NCBI RefSeq assembly: GCF_910594005.1
Contig: NC_057826.1
Coordinates: 77,667,163-77,731,162 of the forward strand
DNA from: Cervus elaphus
Lineage: Eukaryota; Chordata; Mammalia; Artiodactyla; Cervidae
DNA: 64,000 nt
Direction of reading: 5' to 3'
Each line of letters starts with the position of its first letter. Positions within the stretch are counted from its first letter, which is position 1. The notes under the pieces are model-generated. The model did no database searches, was not told where the DNA came from, and saw only the letters and a program-made list of their open reading frames with translations. Shown piece by piece: positions 36,155-45,613 of the stretch. The position numbers were made by a program, and so were the translations under genes.

Positions 36155-36715
36155 ATGCCGCTCTCCCGTCTGCTCTGGGTGTTCCTGGCCTTCACCTTCC
36201 CTGGTAGGGATGCTTCCAATCACGGATGTGATTATTCAGGGTAAAAGGACTGCACACAGGCATTGGTGCTTCACAGGGACTTGGGGAGGAAAGGAAAGTT
36301 GGAGAAAAGCAAGCAAGCATCTTATGATTTAAATTTTTTTTTCTTTGGGTCCTAAATAACTCCTACACTATTTTATTCACTGCTTCATCATTGTTTTCTG
36401 ATTTTTTTCCCCCACAGCATCTGGTGTGGCCCAGAAAGTTACTCAAAACCAGCCAGATATATCCAGTCAAGTGGGGCAGTCAGTCACCCTGAATTGTCGG
36501 TATGAAACAAGTTGGATAAATCACTACCTTGTTTGGTACAAGCAACTTCCCAGTGGACAGATGACTTACCTTATTTATCAGTATTCAGAAGACAGCAATG
36601 CAAGGAATGGCTGCTACTCTGTAAACTTCCAGAAAGCAGATAAATCCATCAGCCTCATCATTTCATCCTTACAGCTGGAAGATTCTGCAAAGTACTTCTG
36701 TGCTCTCCCTAAGCT
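36155..36715 (+). CDS. TRDV1: T-cell receptor delta variable segment, TRDV1 family (copy 2)
   Basis: Germline V segment for the TCR delta chain. Exon 1 (36,155-36,203) encodes the leader MPLSRLLWVFLAFTFP. The intron is 214 bp with GT and AG ends. Exon 2 (36,418-36,715) encodes SGVAQKVTQNQPDISS, first cysteine in TLNCRYE, core tryptophan in LVWYKQLP, and second cysteine in KYFCALPK. It differs from copies 1 and 3 in two notable ways. The framework codon before YSVNF is TGC (36,612-36,614), adding a third cysteine where the others have arginine. The CDR3 start is CALPK and lacks the tryptophan of the other copies. No stop or frameshift is seen and the recombination signal is perfect, so rearrangement should be possible; folding may be affected by the extra cysteine. 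Confidence 0.92.
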
Positions 36716-36754
36716 CACAGTGCTTGAAATAATAGGAAAAGCTGTACAAAAACC
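36716..36754 (+). promoter_or_regulatory. V-RSS of TRDV1 copy 2 (23-bp spacer)
   Basis: Perfect heptamer CACAGTG (36,716-36,722), 23-bp spacer and perfect nonamer ACAAAAACC (36,746-36,754). The spacer closely resembles that of copy 1. Confidence 0.95.
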
Positions 36755-37568
36755 CAGAGCTTGATAAGAGAGAGCCCCTCTGCTGCAGGACCCCAGCTGA
36801 AATTCACACCCACAGACCCCAGACAAGAAATGATAGTCCTGTGGTTGTTTAAGTTGTGGTCTGGATCAGAAGATTTAATTCTAGATAAAGGCTCCTTCTA
36901 TGTCATTAGAAACAGGTGTCCAAAGTAACTTTCTACAAATACATTCTCCTCTTGAATTTTTGACTTTAAGTCAACCATACAGGACATGTGTAAAGTTGTC
37001 TAGATTTGAAAACTTGTCCCATAATACTATAAACTGGCAGTTTTACTTCATTACAAACCTGGGTCTAGTTGTGTGGAGTCACCATCAAAACCATTTGCTT
37101 AGTCACTTCCTCTTACTTCGTGTCAGGGCACAATCAGAAAAGCAGAACCATGAGTGATGTAGAATAAGAGATTAGTTATAAGGACTAGAATTCAGGCAAT
37201 AGCTAGAGCTGGTGGACAAGTCTGTACAAAGCTGTTATTTTATATCTGATGTTGAGCCTGAATTCACTTTAAGTGAGCTTAGAGTAACGTTTGTAAAGGA
37301 AAGTTTGATGAGGACAAAGCATGGACAAACTGTGACACATAAAGTCATACTTAAACTGTGAGGATACTTGGAACCCACAAAGACTTGTCTGTCCCTCACC
37401 TCTTTCAGTCTTACAATACTGGGTGACCTTGAAGAGAAGTAGCTGTCATTTGCCATCATGCTACCTGCATACCTGGCCCAAGACAAAGAAGATGAGGAGG
37501 ACTTCTAATGGGAAGTGGAGGAGTTGTGAGTCAACAATAAGTTGAGCTAGTTCAGCAGCAGCAATGCA
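36755..37568. repeat. 3' flank of TRDV1 copy 2
   Basis: This flank matches 5,068-5,880 behind copy 1 and 61,462-62,260 behind copy 3. Homology stops near 37,568, where an L1 remnant begins. No gene is seen. Confidence 0.7.
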
Positions 37569-37569
37569 G

Positions 37570-38148
37570 AAAAAGCATTTGCCAAAATCCAATAGTCAAC
37601 CATGGTGAAAAGTCTAAGAAGCACAGCAATAATGGAGAAGTTCCTCAACAGCACTTAGTATGTTTACTGGTAAAAAACTATACTCTTCCCTAAGGAAGGG
37701 AACAAAGGGAGAATATCCGCTTTAATCACTCTCCTTCAGCACAGTGCTGGACATTGTAACCAGGGCAGTAAGAAAGTAAATATATGATCAACCTTATAAG
37801 CCAGAAAGGCAGTCAAATTACCACTATTTTCTATCTATGTAGAAAATCCCAAAGAATATACCCTCCAAAGCTCCTACAACTAGTAAGTAGGTTCAGAAGG
37901 TCTCAGGATACATAAGATAAACACAAAATAATATGCATTTCTATATACTAGCAGTAAACATGTGGATATCTAAATTAATAATATAATACTGTTTACAATG
38001 ACTCAAGAAAGACCCTAAATCCTTAGGCTAAAATTTAAGAAAACATGTACAGAAGTTATACACAGAAAGCTATAAAACACTGGTACTTCCAAAAAATACA
38101 AATAGCCAATTATTCTAGCTATTATCCTAGAAAGACCAACCTTTCCCC
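37570..38148 (+). mobile_element. Old L1 ORF2 remnant
   Basis: Decayed reverse transcriptase text in the + direction, such as 'gcagaaaaagcatttgcc' and 'tatatactagcagtaaac'. No open frame remains. It replaces the TRDV1 3' flank expected at this place. Confidence 0.65.
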
Positions 38149-38172
38149 CATGGAGCTGCATAGGCATCTTTA

Positions 38173-38370
38173 AAAGTGAAAGTGAAAGTCCTCAGTCATG
38201 TCCAACTCATTGCAACGCCATAGACTATACAGTCCATGGAATTCTCCAGGCCAGAATACTGGAGTGGGTAGCCTTTCCCTTCTCCAGGGGATCTTCCCAA
38301 CCCAGGGATCGAACCCAGGTCTCCCATATTGCAGGTGGATTCTTTACCAGCTAAGCCACAGGGGAAGCCC
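38173..38370 (-). mobile_element. Bov-tA type SINE with long target-site duplication
   Basis: Reverse-oriented complete SINE. A 24-bp direct repeat with one mismatch flanks it (38,149-38,172 and 38,371-38,394), starting 'catggagctgcataggca'. Confidence 0.9.
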
Positions 38371-38409
38371 CATGGAGCTGCATAGGCACCTTTAGAGAAA
38401 AAAAAAAAA

Positions 38410-39910
38410 ATTGATGACACATGCATTATGACCTCCTTTTGGACTTGATTCTGTTTATTGACTTTATTTTATCCTCATACCAACAGGCCATTCTATCTTA
38501 ATTACTGGGGCTTCATACATGTTTTGAAATCTGGAAATGCAAGAGATGCTTTCTTTGTCTTACTCAAGGCTTATCTAGGTTTTTGTACTTCCACATAAGT
38601 TATACATAGCTTCTACCACAAGAGATTGAGGTAATTTTCTTGGGATTGTGTTGAATTTATGAATTGATTTGGGACAATTGACATCTTAACATATGGAGTC
38701 TTTGGACCCATAGCCTCTTTATTTATGTCCTCTCTAATTTCTTTCATTAATGTTAAGATTTTTGTAGAGGACATGCATTGTTGCTGTTGTTTAGTCTCTG
38801 TCGTGTCCAACTCTTTGCGTCCCCATGGACTGTAGCCCGCCAGGCTCCTCTATCAATGGGCTTCCCAGGCAAGAATACTGGAATGGGTTGCCATTCCCAT
38901 CTCTAGGGGATCTTCCCAATGCAGGGGTATTTTCTACATATACAAACGTATGATGTATAAATAAAAATAGTGCACCTGGTTGGCAGGCAGACTCTTTACC
39001 ACTGAGCCACCTGGGAAGCAAGACTCCTTATCAATATAACAATTTTATCTTTTATTTTATATAACTTTTTTTACCTTAATTGACCTAAATATGCAGCATC
39101 AAATCCAGAGCTAGAGTTAACTTGGTTTAAAAAAGTGTGAATACAGGGATTTAATTGTGCTCTGAAATGGCCAGAACAGAGCTAGATACCTGTCAATATG
39201 AGAACAGATTCAATTCAACAGCCAAATAGATGGTACCAACCTCTTGTTTGGGGTTTTGAAAACACTATTTCATTGAGCAGCCTTAGGAAATGGTCTTTCC
39301 TGATATCAGTGTCTGTAGGTGGCAAGGACTGGTCACCATTGAGTACCAGGCCATGATTTATGTTAGTTACCCCAGACCTCAGAAGTGAGGACATTTCTCA
39401 CCTCCCTAAAATGATCTGTGATTTTTTTCTCCCAAATCAAAACTATTCTAGAGTTATTGGAGAGGAATCAAGAAGGGGACTTGCATACCTTATAATAAAT
39501 TAGTTCCCAAGCATTTGATAAATGGCATTTTAATTGCATTTTCTAATGTTTTTGCTAGAATCTAGAAATAAAATTGATTTTTTGTGTTTAGTGACTGTAT
39601 CAATGCACTAATAGGTTCTAGTTCTTAAACAGATTATTTAGAGGTACTTTGTATTTTCTACATATACAAACTTATGATCTCTAAATAAAAATAACTTTAC
39701 TTCTCCTTTTCAAACTTAATACATCCTATTTCCTTTCCTGGTTTGATCCCAGGCCCTCCATCAAGACAGTGAATAGGAGTACTGATAGTCTACCTGTCTT
39801 GTTTGTGATCCTGTAGGGAATAATACTGACTTTGATATTTTCAATGATACCCTTTATTAGATTTGGGAATTTGTCTTTTATTTTTGGATTGTTGGGAGTA
39901 TTCATCATAC
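38410..39910 (-). mobile_element. Old antisense L1 remnant, interrupted by a SINE
   Basis: The stretch 38,410-38,775 reads as reversed L1 ORF2 text ('ttggacttgattctgtttat', 'gacatcttaacatatgg'). After the SINE at 38,780-39,019, similar but more decayed text continues to about 39,910 ('ggtttgatcccaggccctcc', 'tgatcctgtagggaataat'). Boundaries are uncertain. Confidence 0.5.
38780..39019 (-). mobile_element. Bov-tA type SINE with a foreign 43-bp segment inside
   Basis: Reverse-oriented SINE whose tRNA-like part is replaced from 38,927 to 38,969 by AT-rich text matching 39,651-39,693 in 40 of 43 positions. Normal SINE sequence resumes by 38,980. Confidence 0.8.
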
Positions 39911-40595
39911 TTACCTCCCATAACTCCCATCATACATACATAACAAAGAAGACGTTAGCCTTTCAGCAAATTCTCTTGATTATTTGAAAGTAAATTAAGT
40001 ACATAATTTTGGTTTTCATCAAGCAAAGGAAGATAACCTCACCTCATATAGTCAAGATATAATCTTCTAAAATTAAAAATTCTGAAAAGCAGCAATAGGC
40101 TAGAAAACTTATTTTCAGATTCTCCGTATATTTTTGGTTTTCAATATTATTTAAAATGACACTTTGAAGTGTTTCATACAATCTTCTAAAAAATAAAGTC
40201 AAAGAAATCAACAAACAAAATGTTCATGCTAGTTTTCTTCTGCCTTTTGCTAATATAATAAAATAATATATTCCTACATAGCTTAAATGAATTCATTTTC
40301 ATTTGTTCTTATATTTTCAGTAGTAGTGGGTGTTGACTTGTGTGTGCATGTGATCCACCACAGAGAGACTCCCAAAGAATATTTATGATTACTTGTTAAA
40401 TGAATGAAGCATGATTATCATGATATTTATTCCCATATCATCAGTTTAATTTTCCTCCATCCTAGAGTTGGGATGTTTGTTATCTGTTCTTGAATTTTGT
40501 CCACAAATATAACTCTTTATTTATCCTGTTGGAGTCTTTTGTTTAACTTGACTTCCATGGCATTGAAAGATTGCTTTTAGAATAATTTCAAGAGT
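39911..40595. other. AT-rich intergenic stretch
   Basis: No gene and no named repeat are recognised here. Homology to the TRAV26 pseudogene unit starts near 40,596. Confidence 0.4.
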
Positions 40596-42253
40596 TGCTC
40601 AGCATAACTTCTTTCACTAAGTTCATGAATAACAACTCATCTACTCATTCAGAAAACAGATAACTCTTGAGTGCTTTATGTGTAGGAACCTCTCTTTATA
40701 AACTTTGAATAACCTTAAAATATGGGAAGGTTAAAGACAAAAGGAAAATTATAAAGAAGCCGACAACTGAGGATCATAATGGGGGTGTGATAAAAAAAAA
40801 AGGAGCCAGAAATAACCAAAATCTTTTGTGGAGCGGTATAGACTAAGAAAACACAGCTGAGTGCAGAGGTGGTACAACTACGATGTGTGTGAGTTCTCAG
40901 TTGTGTCCAGCCCTTGGGCCCACCAGGCTCCTCTGTCCATGGATTTACCCAGGCAAGAATACTGGAGTGGGTAGCCATTTCCTTTTCCAGAGGATATCCC
41001 TGACCCAGGGATCGAACCCCCATTGCCTACATTGCAGGTGGATTCTTTACCGGCTGAGCCACCAGGGATATTTACCTTTCAATCTGAGCAACTTTTCAAA
41101 AGGTTGACTTCTGGTGGGAGTTTAGCTCTGCAGTCTGTTTATTCAGTCACAAGAGGGGGCTGCTTCACTTGGAAACAGTGGTCCTTTCTGGCTATCAAGG
41201 AAAGGAAACATTTTCCATCGATGTTCCACAGAAAAGTGAAAAAAAAGAACAGATTTTCATTGTCTTTAGATAAACTGATTTTATAATCCTTTGTTGAGTG
41301 CATGTGGTCAAGGATTCAGGGAATCATAGCCTGTTAGCCTAAACCTTTTCCATGTACCTCCCTAAACACTGCTTTCCCACCCCTGGTTAACTCTTCCTTT
41401 CCCTATTGCTTATGCTCTTTCCTCTTCACTCCTCTTTTTCTGCCAGGATCATCCACCTCCACCCTTCTCCACCCCAGAGAGTTAGCTCTCCCTTCTGTCT
41501 TCTCTCTCAGTGTCTGCATTCTTGGTGCAGAGCACCTACAAATGTGGGCACAGAGGGCCTTTAAGGGCAATTGTTCAAGGAGGACGAGGAGAATACCATC
41601 CGTGTCATCAGTTACTATAACAAGAACCGATGCATTGAGAAATGTCTGCCTAGATGGAGACAGATGCATGAATCCAAGGACATTTTCAGGACGCTGAGTT
41701 CCGATGTCCGAGATCAAGATGTTTAGCTTTTTGTCTCAGTGTTACTAATTCCTGTCCCTCGGAACAACCAGAGCCTACTTTGAAATCTCACGTACATTTG
41801 CTAGAACGTGGATGGGAATTTTCACCTCTTTACATTATAGAGCTCAGTAAAGCTTTCTGGGATTAAACAATGTTTTCCACAAGCTTCACGGAGCATCAGA
41901 AAATTTCTTTGAAGAAGAAATGATAGGACAATGGTTCTGGGTAGACACACCACTGTGATTGGTGTTCCTTTTCCAGAGCCAGACTTTAAACTTCACAAGA
42001 GTATCAGTCTGTACACTGTGAGTTGGGGATGTCTCTCCTTCTTTGTGGGACATGACTAAAACATGGGAGGAAGACCTAGACAAGGAACTGCTTGATCGTT
42101 GGCTGACAGATCCTGGCAACAACGCACTGCAACAGATACCTGCACTGGTTCTAAGTCTCTACTAGCAGCAGTTGTTTCTGTTCTCCGGAGACAAGCCCAG
42201 GAGCAGACACAAGTGTGAGCTCTGAGCCCACAATCCTGGTTTGTCCTTGAAGT
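40596..42253 (+). repeat. Upstream flank of TRAV26 (duplicated unit)
   Basis: Matches 8,386-10,247 upstream of the TRAV26 pseudogene, including a shared antisense SINE. An inverted CCAAT-like 'cgttggctga' at about 42,097 lies about 155 bp before the start codon in both copies. Confidence 0.7.
40883..41069 (-). mobile_element. Bov-tA type SINE
   Basis: Reverse-oriented SINE at the same position as the one at 8,681-8,889 in the paired unit. It was therefore in place before the duplication. Confidence 0.85.
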
Positions 42254-43029
42254 ATGAGGCTGGTGGTTGGAGTAACTGTTTTTCTGACCTTGGGTAAGTG
42301 TTTTGTGTCTACAAGGGTTGACTTTGAGGCCAAGGGAGCATAAAGCAACATTTGCTCTCTACTCTCCTTCCTGTGTTTTATTCAGCTTTATAGCAATGGA
42401 ACTGAGAACAGATCTATGCATTTGCTAGTGAGCGCAAACTTCTACATGACAGGTTAATCCATAGCCATGATCCCAGAAGAGACCTTAGCAGTAAGCAGGT
42501 TGGAAGAAATCTCTGGGGTTATTGAGCCAAAGACCCATGGGATAAAGCCTATAGAGTTCTCAGAATCTTGCATGTGTCTTTGGTCCATATATAAATAAAC
42601 ACCAATGATATTTCTCAGGACATAGATAAAAATACTGGAGTAGGGGGTAAGTCCAGACAGTTTGGGGAATGTTGTGCCCTTGTTCCACAGAATTACACGG
42701 ATTTGTTGTCAGGGGATAATTTTATTTTCTTGACCCTTTAGGGACTGTGATTGATGCTAAGACCACTCAGCCCAGCTCCATGGATTGTGCTGAAGGAGAA
42801 AATGTAAACCTGCCTTGTAACCACTCTACCATTGGTGGAGATGACTATATACATTGGTATTGGCAAAATCCCAATCAGAGTCCACAGTATGTCATTCATG
42901 GCTTACCAGGCACAGTGAACAAAAGCCTGGCTTCTCTGACCATAGCTTCAGACAGAAAGTCCAGCACCTTGGTCCTGCCCCAGGTCACCCTGAGAGACAC
43001 CGCTGTGTACAACTGCATCCTGAGAGCGG
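42254..43029 (+). CDS. TRAV26: TCR alpha variable segment, TRAV26 family
   Basis: Germline V segment for the TCR alpha chain. Exon 1 (42,254-42,293) encodes MRLVVGVTVFLTLG with a GTAAG donor. The intron is 448 bp. Exon 2 (42,742-43,029) encodes TVIDAKTTQPSSMDCAEGE, first cysteine in NLPCNHST, core tryptophan in IHWYWQNP, RKSSTLVLPQ, and the ending RDTAVYNCILRA. The DAKTTQP opening and RKSSTL block identify TRAV26. The residue before the second cysteine is asparagine (YNC) where YYC is usual. The exon stays open 33 codons past the second cysteine through to a stop near 43,119. The heptamer is atypical and no nonamer is seen, so the coding part looks intact but recombination competence is uncertain. 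Confidence 0.9.
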
Positions 43030-43036
43030 CACACGG
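43030..43036 (+). promoter_or_regulatory. Atypical V-RSS heptamer of TRAV26
   Basis: CACACGG differs from CACAGTG at two positions. The 9 bases after a 23-bp spacer read cagtatctc and match the nonamer consensus at only two positions. A perfect CACAGTG occurs further on at 43,087-43,093, also without a nonamer at 23 bp. Confidence 0.5.
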
Positions 43037-43309
43037 GGACAGATGGGGCTGCACCTGGGCAGTATCTCTGGTGGGAAGAAGGGGGGACACAGTGGGGGAG
43101 CAGTCACGAGAGCAAATCTAGAGTCATCTGGAAGGAGAGTCAGAGAGCAGTGAGAGATGAGGGAAATGAAGGGAAGGGAAAGGGAAGAAGATGGATAAAG
43201 AAAAGAAGAGAAAGAGGACAAGGAAGAAGTGCTTCATTGGTTGATGTGGCTGCGAATGACAAGGCAATTAAGAATCATAATTTTAACAGAGGAATAAAGT
43301 GAAGAGGTA

Positions 43310-43869
43310 TTAATAATTTCTCATGGCTCCTCCTCATGGCAATAAAATGTTGGTTTCAGTGTGTTAAAGATGAAAAGATAAGGAAAACACAAATAATTCT
43401 CTTCCAAAGGCTTCTTTTGTTTGGGCCCAGGACAAATCCATACTCAGAACACATATTATTACAGTTGTTTCACTTGCAAATAGATCTTACTCAGAGGAAA
43501 ATCTGAAATGTTATTTTGTTACTACTCTAGAACACTCATGTTTGTGACAAAAAAATTTTTAAGGAAACAAAAGCTAAGTGAATATTTGTTTTTAATCTGT
43601 CTAGAAGTTCTGCCTCTATAAAGAGTTTTCATAATTTTTTTATATTCTAAGCAGCATATAGATCCATCTCATCATAAAAGTCTCAGGCAGAGCAAAAGTG
43701 AAGGCTCATAGCTATATCTCCTTCATTCCACCAAATGAAGGAGATTCTTCCCACTGTCCTTTTCTGACAGTTTAATGTATATCATAGTAGCCTGTTTATT
43801 TCAATTACATATATTTTTGCACAGTTCCCCAGGTGAAAGTCTTCCCTGATGAAAGGCTTCCCCTTGATG
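43310..43869. other. Intergenic stretch after TRAV26
   Basis: Homology with the TRAV26 pseudogene unit ends near 43,308. I see no gene or named repeat before the BovB piece. Confidence 0.4.
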
Positions 43870-44573
43870 AAAATGAAAGGGGAGAGTGAAAAAGTTGGCT
43901 TAAAACTCTTCATTCAAAAAACTAAGATCATGGCACCAGTTCCATGACTTCATGGCAAATAAATGGGGAAACAGTGAAACAGTGAGTGACTTTATTTCGG
44001 GGAGCTCAAAAATCACTGCAGATGGTGACTGCAGTCATGAAATTAAGACACTTGCTCCTTGGAAGAAAAGCTATGACAAACCTAGATAGCATATTAAAAG
44101 GCAGTAACATTACTTTTGTGACAAAGGTCTGTCTAGTCAAAGCTATGGTTTTTCCAGTAGTCATATATGGGTGTGAGAGTTGGACTATAAAGAAAGCTGA
44201 GTGCCAAAGAACTGATGCTTTTGAACTGTGGTGTTGGAGAAGACTCTTGAGAGTTCCTTGGACTGCAAGGAAATCAAACCAGTCCATCCTAAAGGAAATC
44301 AGTCCTGAATATTCATTGGAAGAACTGATGCTGAAGCTCCAGTACTTTGGCCACCTGATGTGAAAAACTGACTCATTTGAAAAGACCCTGATGCTGGGAA
44401 AGATCAAAGGTAGGAGAAGAAGGAAATGACAGAGGATAAGATGGTTAGAAGGCATCACTGACTCAATGGACATGAGTTTGAGCAAGCTCCGTGATGGACA
44501 GGGAAGCCTGGCCTGCTGCAGTCCATGGGGTTGCAAAGAGTCGGACACAACTGAGTGACTGAACTGAATTGAA
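43870..44573 (+). mobile_element. BovB (RTE) LINE 3' fragment
   Basis: Carries the late BovB ORF in broken frames (MVFPVVIYGCESWTIKKAE near 44,140; FELWCWRRLLRVPWTARKSN) and the 3' end with 'gtcggacacaactgagtgac'. It is 5'-truncated and followed at once by a SINE. Confidence 0.88.
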
Positions 44574-44770
44574 ACACAGGTGGTGCAGTGGTAAAGAATC
44601 TGCCTGGCAATGCAGGAGATACAACAGAGGCAGGTTCAATTCCTGGGTCAGGAAGATCCCCTGGAGTAGGAAATGGCAACCCACTCCAGTATCCTTGCCT
44701 GAGAAATTCCATGGACAGAAGAGCCTGAGCAGCTACAGTCTAGTGGGTCACAAAGAGTTGGACACAGTTG
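44574..44770 (+). mobile_element. Bov-tA type SINE
   Basis: Sense-oriented SINE directly after the BovB 3' end, from 'gtggtaaagaatctgcctgg' to 'gttggacacagttgaac'. A CA-rich simple stretch follows to about 44,860. Confidence 0.85.
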
Positions 44771-45397
44771 AACACACATGCACATATTTTATGCACATCA
44801 CTTTATGCATCTGCATACACATTTATACACCTACATACATATGTACACACACACAGATCAAACGATTTGCCATTAAATTGAATTTATTTGGATTTTTCAC
44901 ACTGTGCCTTTTGATTTTCATTTAATAATATCCTGGAGCTCTTTCTACAGTTGAAACAAAGTGGAGTGGCCCACTACATTCTTTTTGATGCTTATTTAGT
45001 ATTTGAAACATCTTATCATTAAATTAATTAATTAGTAATTATAATAATTATTATAATAGTTATAATGAAGATAACATCTTACTCATCTTTGTAGAATCTT
45101 ACACATCTCTGCAGATGTGTACACATCTTTGTCTTACACATCTTTGTAGAATCACTTTGGCATGTACATGAAAAATTTAATTAGATATATGAATTAGATA
45201 CTAGAAAATTTGATTAGATGTTCAATAAAGGGCGCATTTAAAATTTTTGGAGAAGTGGCATCTTGCCCTCTATATGCTGTAAACAGTCACAGTTCAGCAG
45301 AGTGAGAGGACATATCTTGCATCCTCCACAAATAGGAAATCACCTGTGATTTTTATTTTAACAGTCCAAATATATTTTATCTATACACAATGTGCAC
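44771..45397. other. AT-rich intergenic stretch with CA-rich start
   Basis: No gene is recognised. A CA-rich stretch runs to about 44,860, and around 45,010-45,070 there is ATTA/TAAT low-complexity text. Confidence 0.4.
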
Positions 45398-45613
45398 GTA
45401 TGCTAAGTTGTTTCAGTCATGTCCGACTCTTTGCGATCCTCTGGACCATATCCTGACTGTCTCCTCTGTCCATGGATTCTAGGCAAGAATACTGGAGTGG
45501 GTTGTCTTGCCCTACTCCAGGGGATCTTCCCAACCCTGGGACTGAACCCGTGTCTTTTATATCTCTTGCACTGGCAGGTAGGTTCTTTACCACTAGTGCC
45601 ACCTGGGAAGCCC
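45398..45613 (-). mobile_element. Bov-tA type SINE
   Basis: Reverse-oriented SINE from 'tgctaagttgtttcagtcat' to 'gccacctgggaagcccc'. Confidence 0.88.

Noticed and set aside
43087..43093. Perfect CACAGTG behind TRAV26 as the true RSS heptamer
   Set aside because: No nonamer is found at 12 or 23 bp, and using it would add about 19 residues after the normal V end; it is kept only as a possible cryptic site.
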